Positions 1 to 5,570 of a stretch of DNA of 5,746 bases are shown here, piece by piece. The notes below the pieces were generated by a model that had not been told where the DNA came from, made no database searches, and was given only the letters and a program-made list of their open reading frames with translations. Positions within the stretch are counted from its first letter, which is position 1. Every line of letters begins with the position of its first letter. The DNA is taken from NCBI GenBank assembly GCA_021159525.1, contig JAGHEC010000245.1:1-5746 (forward strand). The letters are read 5' to 3'. The position numbers and the translations under genes were made by a program. The stretch comes from Deltaproteobacteria bacterium. GTDB taxonomy: Bacteria > Desulfobacterota > DSM-4660 > Desulfatiglandales > Desulfatiglandaceae.

Positions 1-224
1 CTCAAGAGACCAGCCCGGAGGCCCGGAGCGGAAGAAAAATTCTTCTGCCCCGGCACTAGGTTCGCAGTTATCCCCCTAATTATTGAGGTGAGACCCTTAG
101 ACAGAATCGTGAGAAGATGGCCTTGAAGCGCCGGGCAAAAGTTACGCCCTGAAGGCCGCCGGCGAACAGAGCATGAGGGCCGATGCCAACCCGAGCCCAT
201 CACGGTTTTATACAGGAGGCAGCC
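1..224 (+). other. Non-coding leader upstream of the kaiB operon
   Basis: No convincing coding region is visible. All three + frames close early (frame 1 at the TGA 124-126), and the short translations look non-protein-like. It could hold the extreme 3' end of an upstream gene plus the operon leader. Bases 119-164 can fold: GGCCTT (119-124) pairs with AAGGCC (152-157), enclosing GGGC (133-136) with GCCC (146-149). A competing pair is CGCCGG (129-134) with CCGGCG (159-164). I could not match this to a riboswitch class I know, and GC-rich DNA forms such pairs by chance. No clear sigma-70 or sigma-54 promoter is seen, so transcription may start further upstream. Confidence 0.5.
214..219 (+). promoter_or_regulatory. 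Ribosome binding site deciding the kaiB-1 start
   Basis: A perfect AGGAGG lies 5 bases before the ATG at 225. The upstream in-frame ATG at 183 has no comparable site and would add 14 residues unlike the usual KaiB N-terminus, so 225 is preferred. Confidence 0.85.
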
Positions 225-548
225 ATGAAGGAGACAAAAAAAACCACCTCGGCCGGGGCCGATAATGAGGGCGGGACCTACAAGCTCCGGCTTTACGTGA
301 CCGGTCAGACGCCCAATTGTGTCGCCGCCTTTGCCAACCTCAAGAACATCTGTGAGGAGCACCTCAAGGGGAGATACCAAATCGAGGTGATTGATCTTCT
401 GGAGAATCCGCAACTGGCGGCCGGGGACCAGATCTTAGCCATCCCGACCCTGGTGCGGAAATTACCCCCACCCTTGAAAAAGATCATCGGGAACCTCTCA
501 AATACCGAGCGCGTGCTGGTGGGGCTTGACTTGGTCCCAGGTCGCTAA
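225..548 (+). CDS. kaiB: KaiB-family protein (first copy)
   Basis: A 107-residue KaiB-like protein with a thioredoxin-like fold. After a charged, low-complexity N-terminal stretch of about 18 residues, the family signature runs through the rest: LRLYVTGQTPN (21-31), the helix containing LKNICEEHLKGRY, VIDLLENPQLA (55-65), DQILAIPTL (68-76, Pro74 being the expected cis-proline) and LPPPLKKIIGNLS (80-92). Gly100 and Asp102 in VGLDL correspond by eye to the cyanobacterial KaiB positions whose mutation shifts the protein between its ground and fold-switched states. The acidic C-terminal tail of cyanobacterial KaiB is missing; the protein stops soon after GLDL. Asn90 stands where Asp is usual in the GDLS motif. 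It is first in a three-gene operon, 12 bases before a second kaiB. In cyanobacteria KaiB binds the KaiC hexamer and displaces SasA. A role with a KaiC-like ATPase or the adjacent kinase is inferred here, not shown. Confidence 0.92.
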   Translation: MKETKKTTSAGADNEGGTYKLRLYVTGQTPNCVAAFANLKNICEEHLKGRYQIEVIDLLENPQLAAGDQILAIPTLVRKLPPPLKKIIGNLSNTERVLVGLDLVPGR

Positions 549-553
549 AGGAG
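547..553 (+). promoter_or_regulatory. Ribosome binding site of kaiB-2 overlapping the kaiB-1 stop
   Basis: AAAGGAG shares its first two A bases with the TAA of kaiB-1 and sits 7 bases before the ATG at 561. This arrangement favours translational coupling of the two KaiB proteins. Confidence 0.75.
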
Positions 554-560
554 AAATCGC

Positions 561-911
561 ATGCCCCAAAAACCCCAACCCAAAGAAGCTAAAGCGGCAT
601 TTGAACGCGCGCTGAGGGGTTCAAGAGAGAAGGTTTATCATCTTCGCCTCTATGTGACAGGTGCTACACCCCAATCGCGAAGAGCCACCAGCGAGATCAA
701 GGCCATGTGCAAGGAATACCTGGAGGGGCGTTACGACCTGAAGGTAATTGACCTCTACCAGCAACCCCATCTGGCAGCCGAGGATCAGATCGTGGCCGTG
801 CCCACCCTGATCAAGGACCTGCCCCTTCCCACACGCCGGCTCGTTGGGGATTTGTCCATGACAGAGCGCGTGCTGAAAGGCCTGGATATAAGCAAGGCGC
901 CGGGCGTCTGA
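561..911 (+). CDS. kaiB: KaiB-family protein (second copy)
   Basis: A 116-residue KaiB paralogue. A basic, probably flexible N-terminal extension of about 25 residues precedes the core: LRLYVTGATPQS (28-39), CKEYLEGRYDLKVIDLYQQP (50-69), HLAAEDQIVAVPTL (70-83), LPLPTRRLVGDLSMTERVL (87-105) and KGLDI (106-110). The GDLS motif is canonical here, unlike the first copy, and the fold-switch positions equivalent to Gly and Asp in GLDL are present (Gly107, Asp109). The two copies share the core pattern but differ widely in the N-terminal extension and in the second helix (CVAAFANLKNIC versus SRRATSEIKAMC). They are therefore old, diverged paralogues rather than a recent duplication. The gene lies 12 bases after kaiB-1 and 27 bases before the kinase. 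Which partner each copy binds cannot be told from sequence; heteromer formation or partition between KaiC and the kinase are both possible. Confidence 0.92.
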   Translation: MPQKPQPKEAKAAFERALRGSREKVYHLRLYVTGATPQSRRATSEIKAMCKEYLEGRYDLKVIDLYQQPHLAAEDQIVAVPTLIKDLPLPTRRLVGDLSMTERVLKGLDISKAPGV

Positions 912-917
912 CGCCCG
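901..917 (+). other. Hairpin across the kaiB-2 stop codon
   Basis: CGGGCGT (901-907) and ACGCCCG (911-917) form a perfect 7-bp GC-rich stem with a 3-base loop. The TGA stop of kaiB-2 (909-911) lies at the loop/stem edge, and only TTT follows. It is too short of U residues for a strong terminator. It may attenuate transcription, stabilise the upstream message or set the kinase level relative to the KaiBs. Confidence 0.5.
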
Positions 918-926
918 TTTGAACTT

Positions 927-932
927 AAGGAG
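927..932 (+). promoter_or_regulatory. Ribosome binding site of the hybrid kinase
   Basis: AAGGAG lies 6 bases before the ATG at 939, just downstream of the intercistronic hairpin. It supports this start for the long kinase reading frame. Confidence 0.75.
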
Positions 933-938
933 TGTTTT

Positions 939-3128
939 ATGATTGAGGCTTGTTCAAGCCGGGAAAAAAGCCGACAGCAACGAGAAATCGAAGACCTCCG
1001 GTCGCGGCTGGGGGAAGCGGAGGAGACCCTTCGCGCCATTCGCCAAGGGGAGGTGGATTCGCTCTTGGTTTCCACCGATGAGGGTGATCGAATATACACC
1101 CTGAAAAGCGCCGATTATTTCTACCGGGCGCTGGTGGAGCAGATGGGCGAGGGCGCCGTGACCATCAACGAAGACGGAGCCATACTCTACTGTAACCGCC
1201 GGTTTGCTCAGATGCTGGCATTGCCCCTGGAGCAGGTCATGGGAGACGATATCCGCTCGCTGATAGCGCCTCACGATCGTGCGGACTTCTATGCCATGCT
1301 CTTATCCAAAACGGACGAGCGAAGGGAGATGGAAACTGCCCTGGTCTCGGCCGATGGGAAGTTAATCCCGGTTCGGCTGTCCCTTTCCTTTATTCCCTAT
1401 GAGACACCCCCGAGCTTCTGCCTGGTAGTCACGGATATGACCGAATCAAGGAAAAGGGAGGATGAATTAAGGGAGGCGCAGGACAACCTGGAGCAGAGGG
1501 TGGCAAGACGGACCGCGGATCTTGTGGCCAAAAAAGAGGAGCTGGAAAAGGAGGTCACTGAACGAAAGCGGGCGGAAGAAGCTCTGATCATCAGCCAGAA
1601 ACACCTGGTACACCTTTTCACGGTCATCCCGACCGTTGTCTATACGCTTGATCCCGAAAGTTTGGCGATTACTTGGGTGAGTCCGAACATAATGAGGGTA
1701 CTTGGTTACACGCCTGAAGAAGCCCTTAAGCCCGGCTGGTGGAGGCAGCATCTGCATCCCGAAGACAGGGAAAAGGCTATGATCGCAGGGGGCGAGATTC
1801 GCGCAAAATACCACGTTGAACTCGAATATCGCTTTAAGAAAAAGGATGGGGAATACATCTGGATACGCGACGAACTTCTGATGGTACCCGATGCCCGGGG
1901 AAACCCCGTGGAAATCGTAGGGGCCCGGATCGACGCCTCCGAGCGAAGGCAGATGGAAGAACAGCGGCGAAAACTGGAGGCCCAACTTTATCAGGCCCGA
2001 AAACTGGAGGCCATCGGTACCTTGGCCGGCGGCGTGGCCCATGATTTCAACAACCTGCTCACCACCATTTTAGGCCATGCGGGGATGCTGCTGATGGAGC
2101 TCCGGAAAGACGATCCGCTTTACGAGGATATGATCGAAATCAAGAAGGCCGGCGAAAGGGGCGCCGATCTTACCCGCCGGCTTCTGGCCTTCAGCCGCAA
2201 GGAGACCCGCCGGCCCGAGCTTCTGGACCTCAACGAAACCGTGGGCGAGATGGAAAAGATGCTCCGCCGCCTGATCCGGGAAGATATCGAACTGGTAATA
2301 AGCCCGGGCCGCGATCTTGGCCCGGTCTATATGGACCCGACCCAGATGGATCAGATCATCATGAACCTGGTGGTCAATGCGCGGGACGCCATGCCCGACG
2401 GTGGAACCCTTACTATCGAGACCGCCAATGTGGAGTTGGACCGGGCCTATTTTTGGGAGCACGGCATTGAAAATCAGCCCGGATCTTATGTCATGCTGGC
2501 GGTGACGGATACGGGAATAGGTATGGATGAAGAGACAAAGGCACAGATATTCGACCCCTTCTTCACCACCAAGGACCGCCGCACGGGCACGGGCCTCGGG
2601 CTTGCCACGGTGTACGGGATCGTTAAGCAGAACAGGGGGTACATCTGGACCTACAGCGAACCGGGACAGGGGGCCACCATGAAGGTTTACCTGCCCCGGG
2701 CCGGGGAAGTCCTTGAGCCGCGTCGTAGTGGGGATATGGAGGCGGAAGGCGGATTGACCGGGACCGAGACCATCCTCGTGGTGGAAGATAACGAGCAAGT
2801 GCTGAGCATGACCCTCAAGATCCTGGACCGATACGGCTACCGTACCCTGGCTGCCCGGGCCGGGGATGAGGCCGTGAGGGTGAGCCGGGACTTCGAGGGG
2901 AAGATACACCTGTTGTTAACCGACGTCATTATGCCTGGTATGAGCGGCAAGGAGCTGGCTGAAAGGCTCCGATCCGAAAGACCGGACATGAAGGTCCTTT
3001 TCATGTCGGGATATACGCAGAACATCATCATACAGAAAGGGGTCCTGCCCGCGGATATCCATTACATCCAGAAGCCCTTTTCTACCGAGGGCCTTGCGCG
3101 CAAAGTGAGGGAGTCGTTGAGGGATTGA
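939..3128 (+). CDS. PAS-PAS hybrid sensor histidine kinase with C-terminal receiver domain
   Basis: A 729-residue, apparently cytoplasmic kinase with no signal peptide or membrane segment. Order: N-terminal coiled coil (about 8-37); PAS 1 (about 58-168, ending in a PAC-like VVTDMTE); coiled coil (about 170-218); PAS 2 (about 219-335, YRFKKKDGEYIWI then VGARIDASERR); HisKA dimerisation domain (about 350-420) with the phosphoacceptor His368 in GGVAHDFNN; HATPase (about 465-587) with N box NLVVNARDA (476-484), G1 DTGIGM (524-529), F box FDPFFTTK (538-545) and G2 GTGLGL (550-555). The receiver domain (about 611-727) has acidic Glu616/Asp617, phosphoacceptor Asp662 in TDVIMPGMSG, Ser690 and Lys712 in QKPF. 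All catalytic residues are present. There is no Hpt or DNA-binding output, so a separate phosphotransfer or response-regulator partner is implied. PAS ligands cannot be predicted. The gene follows two kaiB genes in one likely operon. In cyanobacteria the SasA kinase links KaiBC to output through a KaiB-like sensor domain; this kinase has none, so any KaiB link would be through separate proteins. Confidence 0.95.
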   Translation: MIEACSSREKSRQQREIEDLRSRLGEAEETLRAIRQGEVDSLLVSTDEGDRIYTLKSADYFYRALVEQMGEGAVTINEDGAILYCNRRFAQMLALPLEQVMGDDIRSLIAPHDRADFYAMLLSKTDERREMETALVSADGKLIPVRLSLSFIPYETPPSFCLVVTDMTESRKREDELREAQDNLEQRVARRTADLVAKKEELEKEVTERKRAEEALIISQKHLVHLFTVIPTVVYTLDPESLAITWVSPNIMRVLGYTPEEALKPGWWRQHLHPEDREKAMIAGGEIRAKYHVELEYRFKKKDGEYIWIRDELLMVPDARGNPVEIVGARIDASERRQMEEQRRKLEAQLYQARKLEAIGTLAGGVAHDFNNLLTTILGHAGMLLMELRKDDPLYEDMIEIKKAGERGADLTRRLLAFSRKETRRPELLDLNETVGEMEKMLRRLIREDIELVISPGRDLGPVYMDPTQMDQIIMNLVVNARDAMPDGGTLTIETANVELDRAYFWEHGIENQPGSYVMLAVTDTGIGMDEETKAQIFDPFFTTKDRRTGTGLGLATVYGIVKQNRGYIWTYSEPGQGATMKVYLPRAGEVLEPRRSGDMEAEGGLTGTETILVVEDNEQVLSMTLKILDRYGYRTLAARAGDEAVRVSRDFEGKIHLLLTDVIMPGMSGKELAERLRSERPDMKVLFMSGYTQNIIIQKGVLPADIHYIQKPFSTEGLARKVRESLRD

Positions 3129-3181
3129 CGAATTGAGGATTGGGGAAGAAAATGGATGCCGGGGAATTGAAGAAAAGAATA

Positions 3182-3197
3182 TGGAGGGATGCCTCCA
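3182..3197 (+). other. Small hairpin downstream of the kinase
   Basis: TGGAGG (3182-3187) and CCTCCA (3192-3197) form a 6-bp stem with a GATG loop, 54 bases after the kinase stop. No T-run follows, so it is at best a weak or factor-assisted end of the operon. The rest of the gap (3129-3278) holds no gene and no promoter that I can define; it marks the change from GC-rich to AT-richer sequence. Confidence 0.3.
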
Positions 3198-3268
3198 AGA
3201 GTCTGTCCTGTTCATTGATGTCAATATATTTTTTGCACCCAGTATCTGTTAGCATATTGACAGCATAC

Positions 3269-3276
3269 AGGAGGGG
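3269..3276 (+). promoter_or_regulatory. Ribosome binding site of the PD-(D/E)XK-like gene
   Basis: AGGAGGGG lies directly before the ATG at 3279 (2 bases from the last G). It indicates that this gene was once translated from here and that its 5' end is intact. Confidence 0.7.
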
Positions 3277-3278
3277 TT

Positions 3279-3704
3279 ATGGAAGAAAAGTATGTGAAAA
3301 CTGAAGTCATTTCTTTGAAGGCTCATCCTGAACTCAATGAAAAATGGGTTCAAGCGAAAATTGCTGAAGACCCTTCAATAATCGGGCTAGGCGAACTGAA
3401 TCTTAAAGATACAGAACGTCCTCAACCTTCAGGTGGTCGCCTTGATCTTTTACTCCACGACCCTGAGACCAATCGGCGCTATGAAGTTGAATTGGAATTA
3501 GGAAAATCAGATGAATCGCACATTATCCGTACGATTGAATATTGGAATTATCAACGGAAGAAATTTCCTCAATACGAACACTGCGCGGTTCTTATCGCAG
3601 AGGATATAACCAGCAGATTTCTCAATGTCATCTCTTTATTCAACGGCACTATTCCTTTTATAGCTATCCAAATGAAGGCCCTTAGGGCAGCCCTTTCAAG
3701 GTAG
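3279..3704 (+). pseudogene. PD-(D/E)XK nuclease-like protein, C-terminus cut off by the IS4-family element
   Basis: An open frame of 141 residues. The fold signal is a restriction-endonuclease-like core. GGRLDLLL (52-59) puts Asp56 on the first catalytic strand. YEVELELGKSDESH (68-81) supplies acidic residues on the next strand, with Glu71 or Glu73 and Lys76 as candidate E-x-K type positions. A helix follows with IIRTIEYWNYQRKKFPQYEHCAVLIAE split across 82-108. As far as I recall, relatives with this block are uncharacterised proteins about twice as long, continuing beyond the FIAIQMKAL segment (127-135). Here the frame enters the IS left terminal repeat at base 3688, so the last residues (AALSR) and the TAG stop come from the element. 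The nuclease core may be complete while the C-terminal half is lost; whether the product is active is unknown. Codon use is AT-richer than the kinase, consistent with different origin. Function is otherwise unassigned. Confidence 0.7.
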
Positions 3705-3708
3705 TACT
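3688..3708 (+). repeat. Left terminal inverted repeat of the IS4-family element
   Basis: It begins CAGCCCTTTCAAGG and is the exact reverse complement of 5194-5214. It carries the stop codon that now ends the truncated nuclease-like frame, and it abuts the transposase stop codon at 3709. A small palindrome, GCCC-TTA-GGGC (3678-3688), sits right at the junction. Confidence 0.92.
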
Positions 3709-5073
3709 TCATTTTTTTCTCGCCGCAAGTATTCTGGCTGTTGAGACGTGTGGTTTGTTTTTCATGGCAACCCGCTTTGGCTGCGGCTTTTTGGGGCCTC
3801 GAGGGTGCTTTTGATACTTTGATAGCTTTACTTTTCCTGCGAGGCTTTTTAGCAGCCTTACCAGTTGGCTTGGCGACATGTCGCGAAATACAGTCCATTC
3901 ATTATTCGCAACGACGATCATCATCCCGAGGTAGACCCCTTCTATTTCATTTGCCACATAATAGCCGGATATATTCTTTTCTATGAAATCGACGCCATGC
4001 ACGCTGCCAAGCGCAGCTTTGACAACCGACATGATGATATAGGCAACCAGAGCTACACAAAAACCGAAAAGAGCAGCGCGAGGATAACCCAATGTGTTAA
4101 TTTCGGAATTCAAGTATTCAGCAAGATGTTGAAACGCGGTTTCGATAGTCCAGCGATCTCTATACAACCGGGCGATCATTTTCCCGTTTGCGACGCTCCT
4201 TGACAGGTTCGTGATGATGCAAATATCGGTATCCCCATCACGGGTTTCATGCTTCAGGTTAACTCGGATCCGCCGAAAGGTGTATTCCTTTCCTGTTTCA
4301 TCAGGTACCACAATGAGTTGCTCATACACGCTTCCAGTTTCTATCTTGCCGATATATTTTTCCTTTCCGATTAACTCGAAAGGATATTTCCCATGTTCCC
4401 GGATGATAAACCACGCGCTACGATTGTGGAGGCCGGAGGTGAAAGTCACCACGCAAAAATTACGATCGGCAATCCAGACATCATCCTTCTCAATTGTTTT
4501 AAGTACCGTTTTTAACAATGAACGCTCTTGCGCATGGCCGTCTTCACAAGGAAATACATCAATGGGCAAACGCAGCAGCGGGTCATAGACAACCAATGAT
4601 TTTCCCGGAAGCGGACCCGCAGCTATGGATCGCAATTCATTGATTCGGTGGTGGCTTTTCTCGATACAGTTCCCATCGAGCAGCTTGATTCGTTTCCCAG
4701 GCAACAAAGGATGCATTTTCCCCAATAACTTCAGCATAATGGGTTCCACTTGCCCCGCGGCGTACCGGACCAATTCCGCTGATGTGTCGGCTTCGATGCC
4801 GTTCAATTTGTTATAAACCGATGTGATTGAAACACCGACATCCTCCACCGAGGACTGAAAAGCCGCATGTATAGAAGGCTGGCTTCCCCGAACAACCTGA
4901 CTCATAAGGTCGAAAATGGTCGAAAACATAAGATCTTTCGTGTATTGTTCTTTAGCTGTGGTATCGAACCATTGGTTGAGTTGGTCAGGATTCAGAACCC
5001 GCTCCAACATACCGCGGGCCATGACAGAAATCGGGCTTTTTTCAACGAACGGCTTAAAAACAGGACTCAACAT
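3709..5073 (-). CDS. IS4-family DDE transposase
   Basis: A 454-residue transposase from the ATG at 5073-5071, which has GGAGG 7 bases upstream. The ATG 30 bases further upstream lacks a properly spaced site and is not preferred. Catalytic residues are visible in the IS4 order: Asp133 in LLDGNC, Asp203 in IADRNF, and Glu311 within the Y-x2-R-x3-E signature (YRDRWTIE, Tyr304-Arg307-Glu311). The position where many IS4 members have the signature Lys, six residues after the Glu, is Ala318 here. The beta-strand insertion between the second Asp and the Glu has the expected size. The C-terminus is strongly basic (about 415-454, many Lys/Arg/Pro), suited to DNA contact. The frame is intact with no stops or shifts, so the protein may be active. 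It is convergent with the truncated nuclease-like frame, with 4 bases between their stops. Confidence 0.93.
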   Translation of the reverse strand: MLSPVFKPFVEKSPISVMARGMLERVLNPDQLNQWFDTTAKEQYTKDLMFSTIFDLMSQVVRGSQPSIHAAFQSSVEDVGVSITSVYNKLNGIEADTSAELVRYAAGQVEPIMLKLLGKMHPLLPGKRIKLLDGNCIEKSHHRINELRSIAAGPLPGKSLVVYDPLLRLPIDVFPCEDGHAQERSLLKTVLKTIEKDDVWIADRNFCVVTFTSGLHNRSAWFIIREHGKYPFELIGKEKYIGKIETGSVYEQLIVVPDETGKEYTFRRIRVNLKHETRDGDTDICIITNLSRSVANGKMIARLYRDRWTIETAFQHLAEYLNSEINTLGYPRAALFGFCVALVAYIIMSVVKAALGSVHGVDFIEKNISGYYVANEIEGVYLGMMIVVANNEWTVFRDMSPSQLVRLLKSLAGKVKLSKYQKHPRGPKKPQPKRVAMKNKPHVSTARILAARKK

Positions 5074-5080
5074 AAGACCA

Positions 5081-5085
5081 CCTCC
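5081..5085 (-). promoter_or_regulatory. Ribosome binding site deciding the transposase start
   Basis: On the - strand GGAGG lies 7 bases before the ATG at 5073. The alternative ATG at 5103 has AGGA directly abutting it, which is unusable spacing. Confidence 0.75.
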
Positions 5086-5141
5086 ATTTGTATACATTTT
5101 CATTCCTACTGTATACCTTGGAAGTGGATTTGTCCAGCACT

Positions 5142-5147
5142 ATTATA
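5142..5147 (-). promoter_or_regulatory. Possible -10 box of the transposase promoter
   Basis: A consensus TATAAT on the - strand lies 68 bases upstream of the transposase start, inside the element. No good -35 is present at 16-18 bases; a TTGGAT occurs about 20 bases upstream. IS promoters are often weak, so the call is tentative. Confidence 0.3.
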
Positions 5148-5187
5148 TTCTGCAATCTCAGATGGTTATCCAATGCTACCAAATGAC

Positions 5188-5448
5188 TCATGCAGTACTA
5201 CCTTGAAAGGGCTGGACGAGAATCTTAACTTCTCCTGGACCGTGGTTGACCACCTCCACCAATAGGGAAGCTGGCCCAGTTTGAATGATACGGCGATCAC
5301 TATTTCGCCTTGTGTTTGGGGTAAAAACGCATGATGTCTTGACTTTACCCCACCGGGCTTTCCGACGTGTTCGAAAGATTTGCAAGATTACAAGCACAAG
5401 TCCCGCCAACGCAACAAGACTTAACAGCCAAGCGTATGTTTTTATGAA
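5188..5448 (-). pseudogene. Truncated small protein with a hydrophobic N-terminus, cut by the IS
   Basis: A - strand open frame runs from just after a stop at 5451-5449 to the TGA at 5190-5188. It begins FIKTYAWLLSLVALAGLVLV, a clear single membrane segment or signal anchor, followed by basic FRTRRKAR and a soluble stretch with SLLVEVVNHGPGEVKILV. Native sequence ends at that Val (5217-5215). The final eight residues (QPFQGSTA) are encoded by the IS terminus. No ATG exists: the only standard start is TTG at 5409, in the middle of the hydrophobic segment. A good AAGGAG lies near 5470 on the - strand but about 20 bases from an ATA codon. The 5' end may therefore also be damaged, or the start is non-canonical. 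I do not recognise the family. The C-terminal part of the original gene is not in this window. Confidence 0.5.
5194..5214 (-). repeat. Right terminal inverted repeat of the IS4-family element
   Basis: Exact reverse complement of 3688-3708. Read in from the right, it supplies the last residues and the TGA (5190-5188, just inside the repeat) of the truncated small membrane-protein frame. Confidence 0.92.
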
Positions 5449-5479
5449 TTATTCCGTATTCCTATCTCCTTATGATGCA

Positions 5480-5504
5480 GTTCAGCCAGCTTTATTGGCT
5501 GAAC
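5480..5504. repeat. Inverted repeat upstream of the small - strand gene
   Basis: GTTCAGCCA (5480-5488) and TGGCTGAAC (5496-5504) are perfect 9-bp complements around a 7-base loop, extendable by three pairs with one bulged base. It lies just upstream of the ribosome-binding-like AAGGAG of the truncated - strand gene. It could be an operator or leader hairpin of that gene. No T-run follows closely on either strand, so a terminator is less likely. Confidence 0.5.
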
Positions 5505-5570
5505 CTGTTTGTCGACTTTTTGAAGATTAATTAAAATTACAATGAGTGTAACCTTTTTTCGTCGGGCGGT

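Larger units (their letters stand above)
3688..5214 (-). mobile_element. IS4-family insertion sequence, about 1.53 kb, apparently complete
   Basis: The element is bounded by 21-bp perfect inverted repeats (3688-3708 and 5194-5214), extending to 24 of 25 matches at 3688-3712 / 5190-5214. It contains a single full-length transposase gene on the - strand. The 9-12 bases flanking the two ends do not match (left ...CCCTTAGGG, right GACGAGAATC...), so no target-site duplication is visible. The left end interrupts a + strand gene and the right end a different - strand gene. This indicates recombination or an IS-mediated rearrangement after insertion. The subgroup within IS4 was not determined. Confidence 0.88.

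Noticed and set aside
1..126. Open frame from the window edge to TGA 124-126, as a possible kaiC tail
   Set aside because: The translation does not resemble a KaiC C-terminus or any protein I know. Two other frames are equally short and uninformative.
183..224. Upstream in-frame ATG for kaiB-1 at 183
   Set aside because: It has no Shine-Dalgarno sequence, while the ATG at 225 has a perfect one at good spacing; the extra residues do not look like KaiB.
2070..2909. Long - strand open frame inside the kinase gene
   Set aside because: It is an antisense shadow caused by GC-rich codon bias; it overlaps the HisKA, HATPase and receiver domains, which are unambiguous on the + strand.
3215..3261. 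Possible sigma-70 or sigma-54 promoter before the nuclease-like gene
   Set aside because: TTGATG and TTGCAC have no adequate -10 partner at 16-18 bases, and the GG of a -24/-12 promoter is absent.
3741..4816. Several + strand open frames across the IS
   Set aside because: They are antisense to the intact transposase, have no ribosome binding sites and show no recognisable domains.
3688..5214. CRISPR or defence-island interpretation of the IS region
   Set aside because: There is no spaced direct-repeat array and there are no cas-like genes; the repeats here are only the two IS ends.
5285..5530. + strand open frame of 81 codons right of the IS
   Set aside because: Its translation has no domain-like character, and it is antisense to the more protein-like hydrophobic - strand frame.
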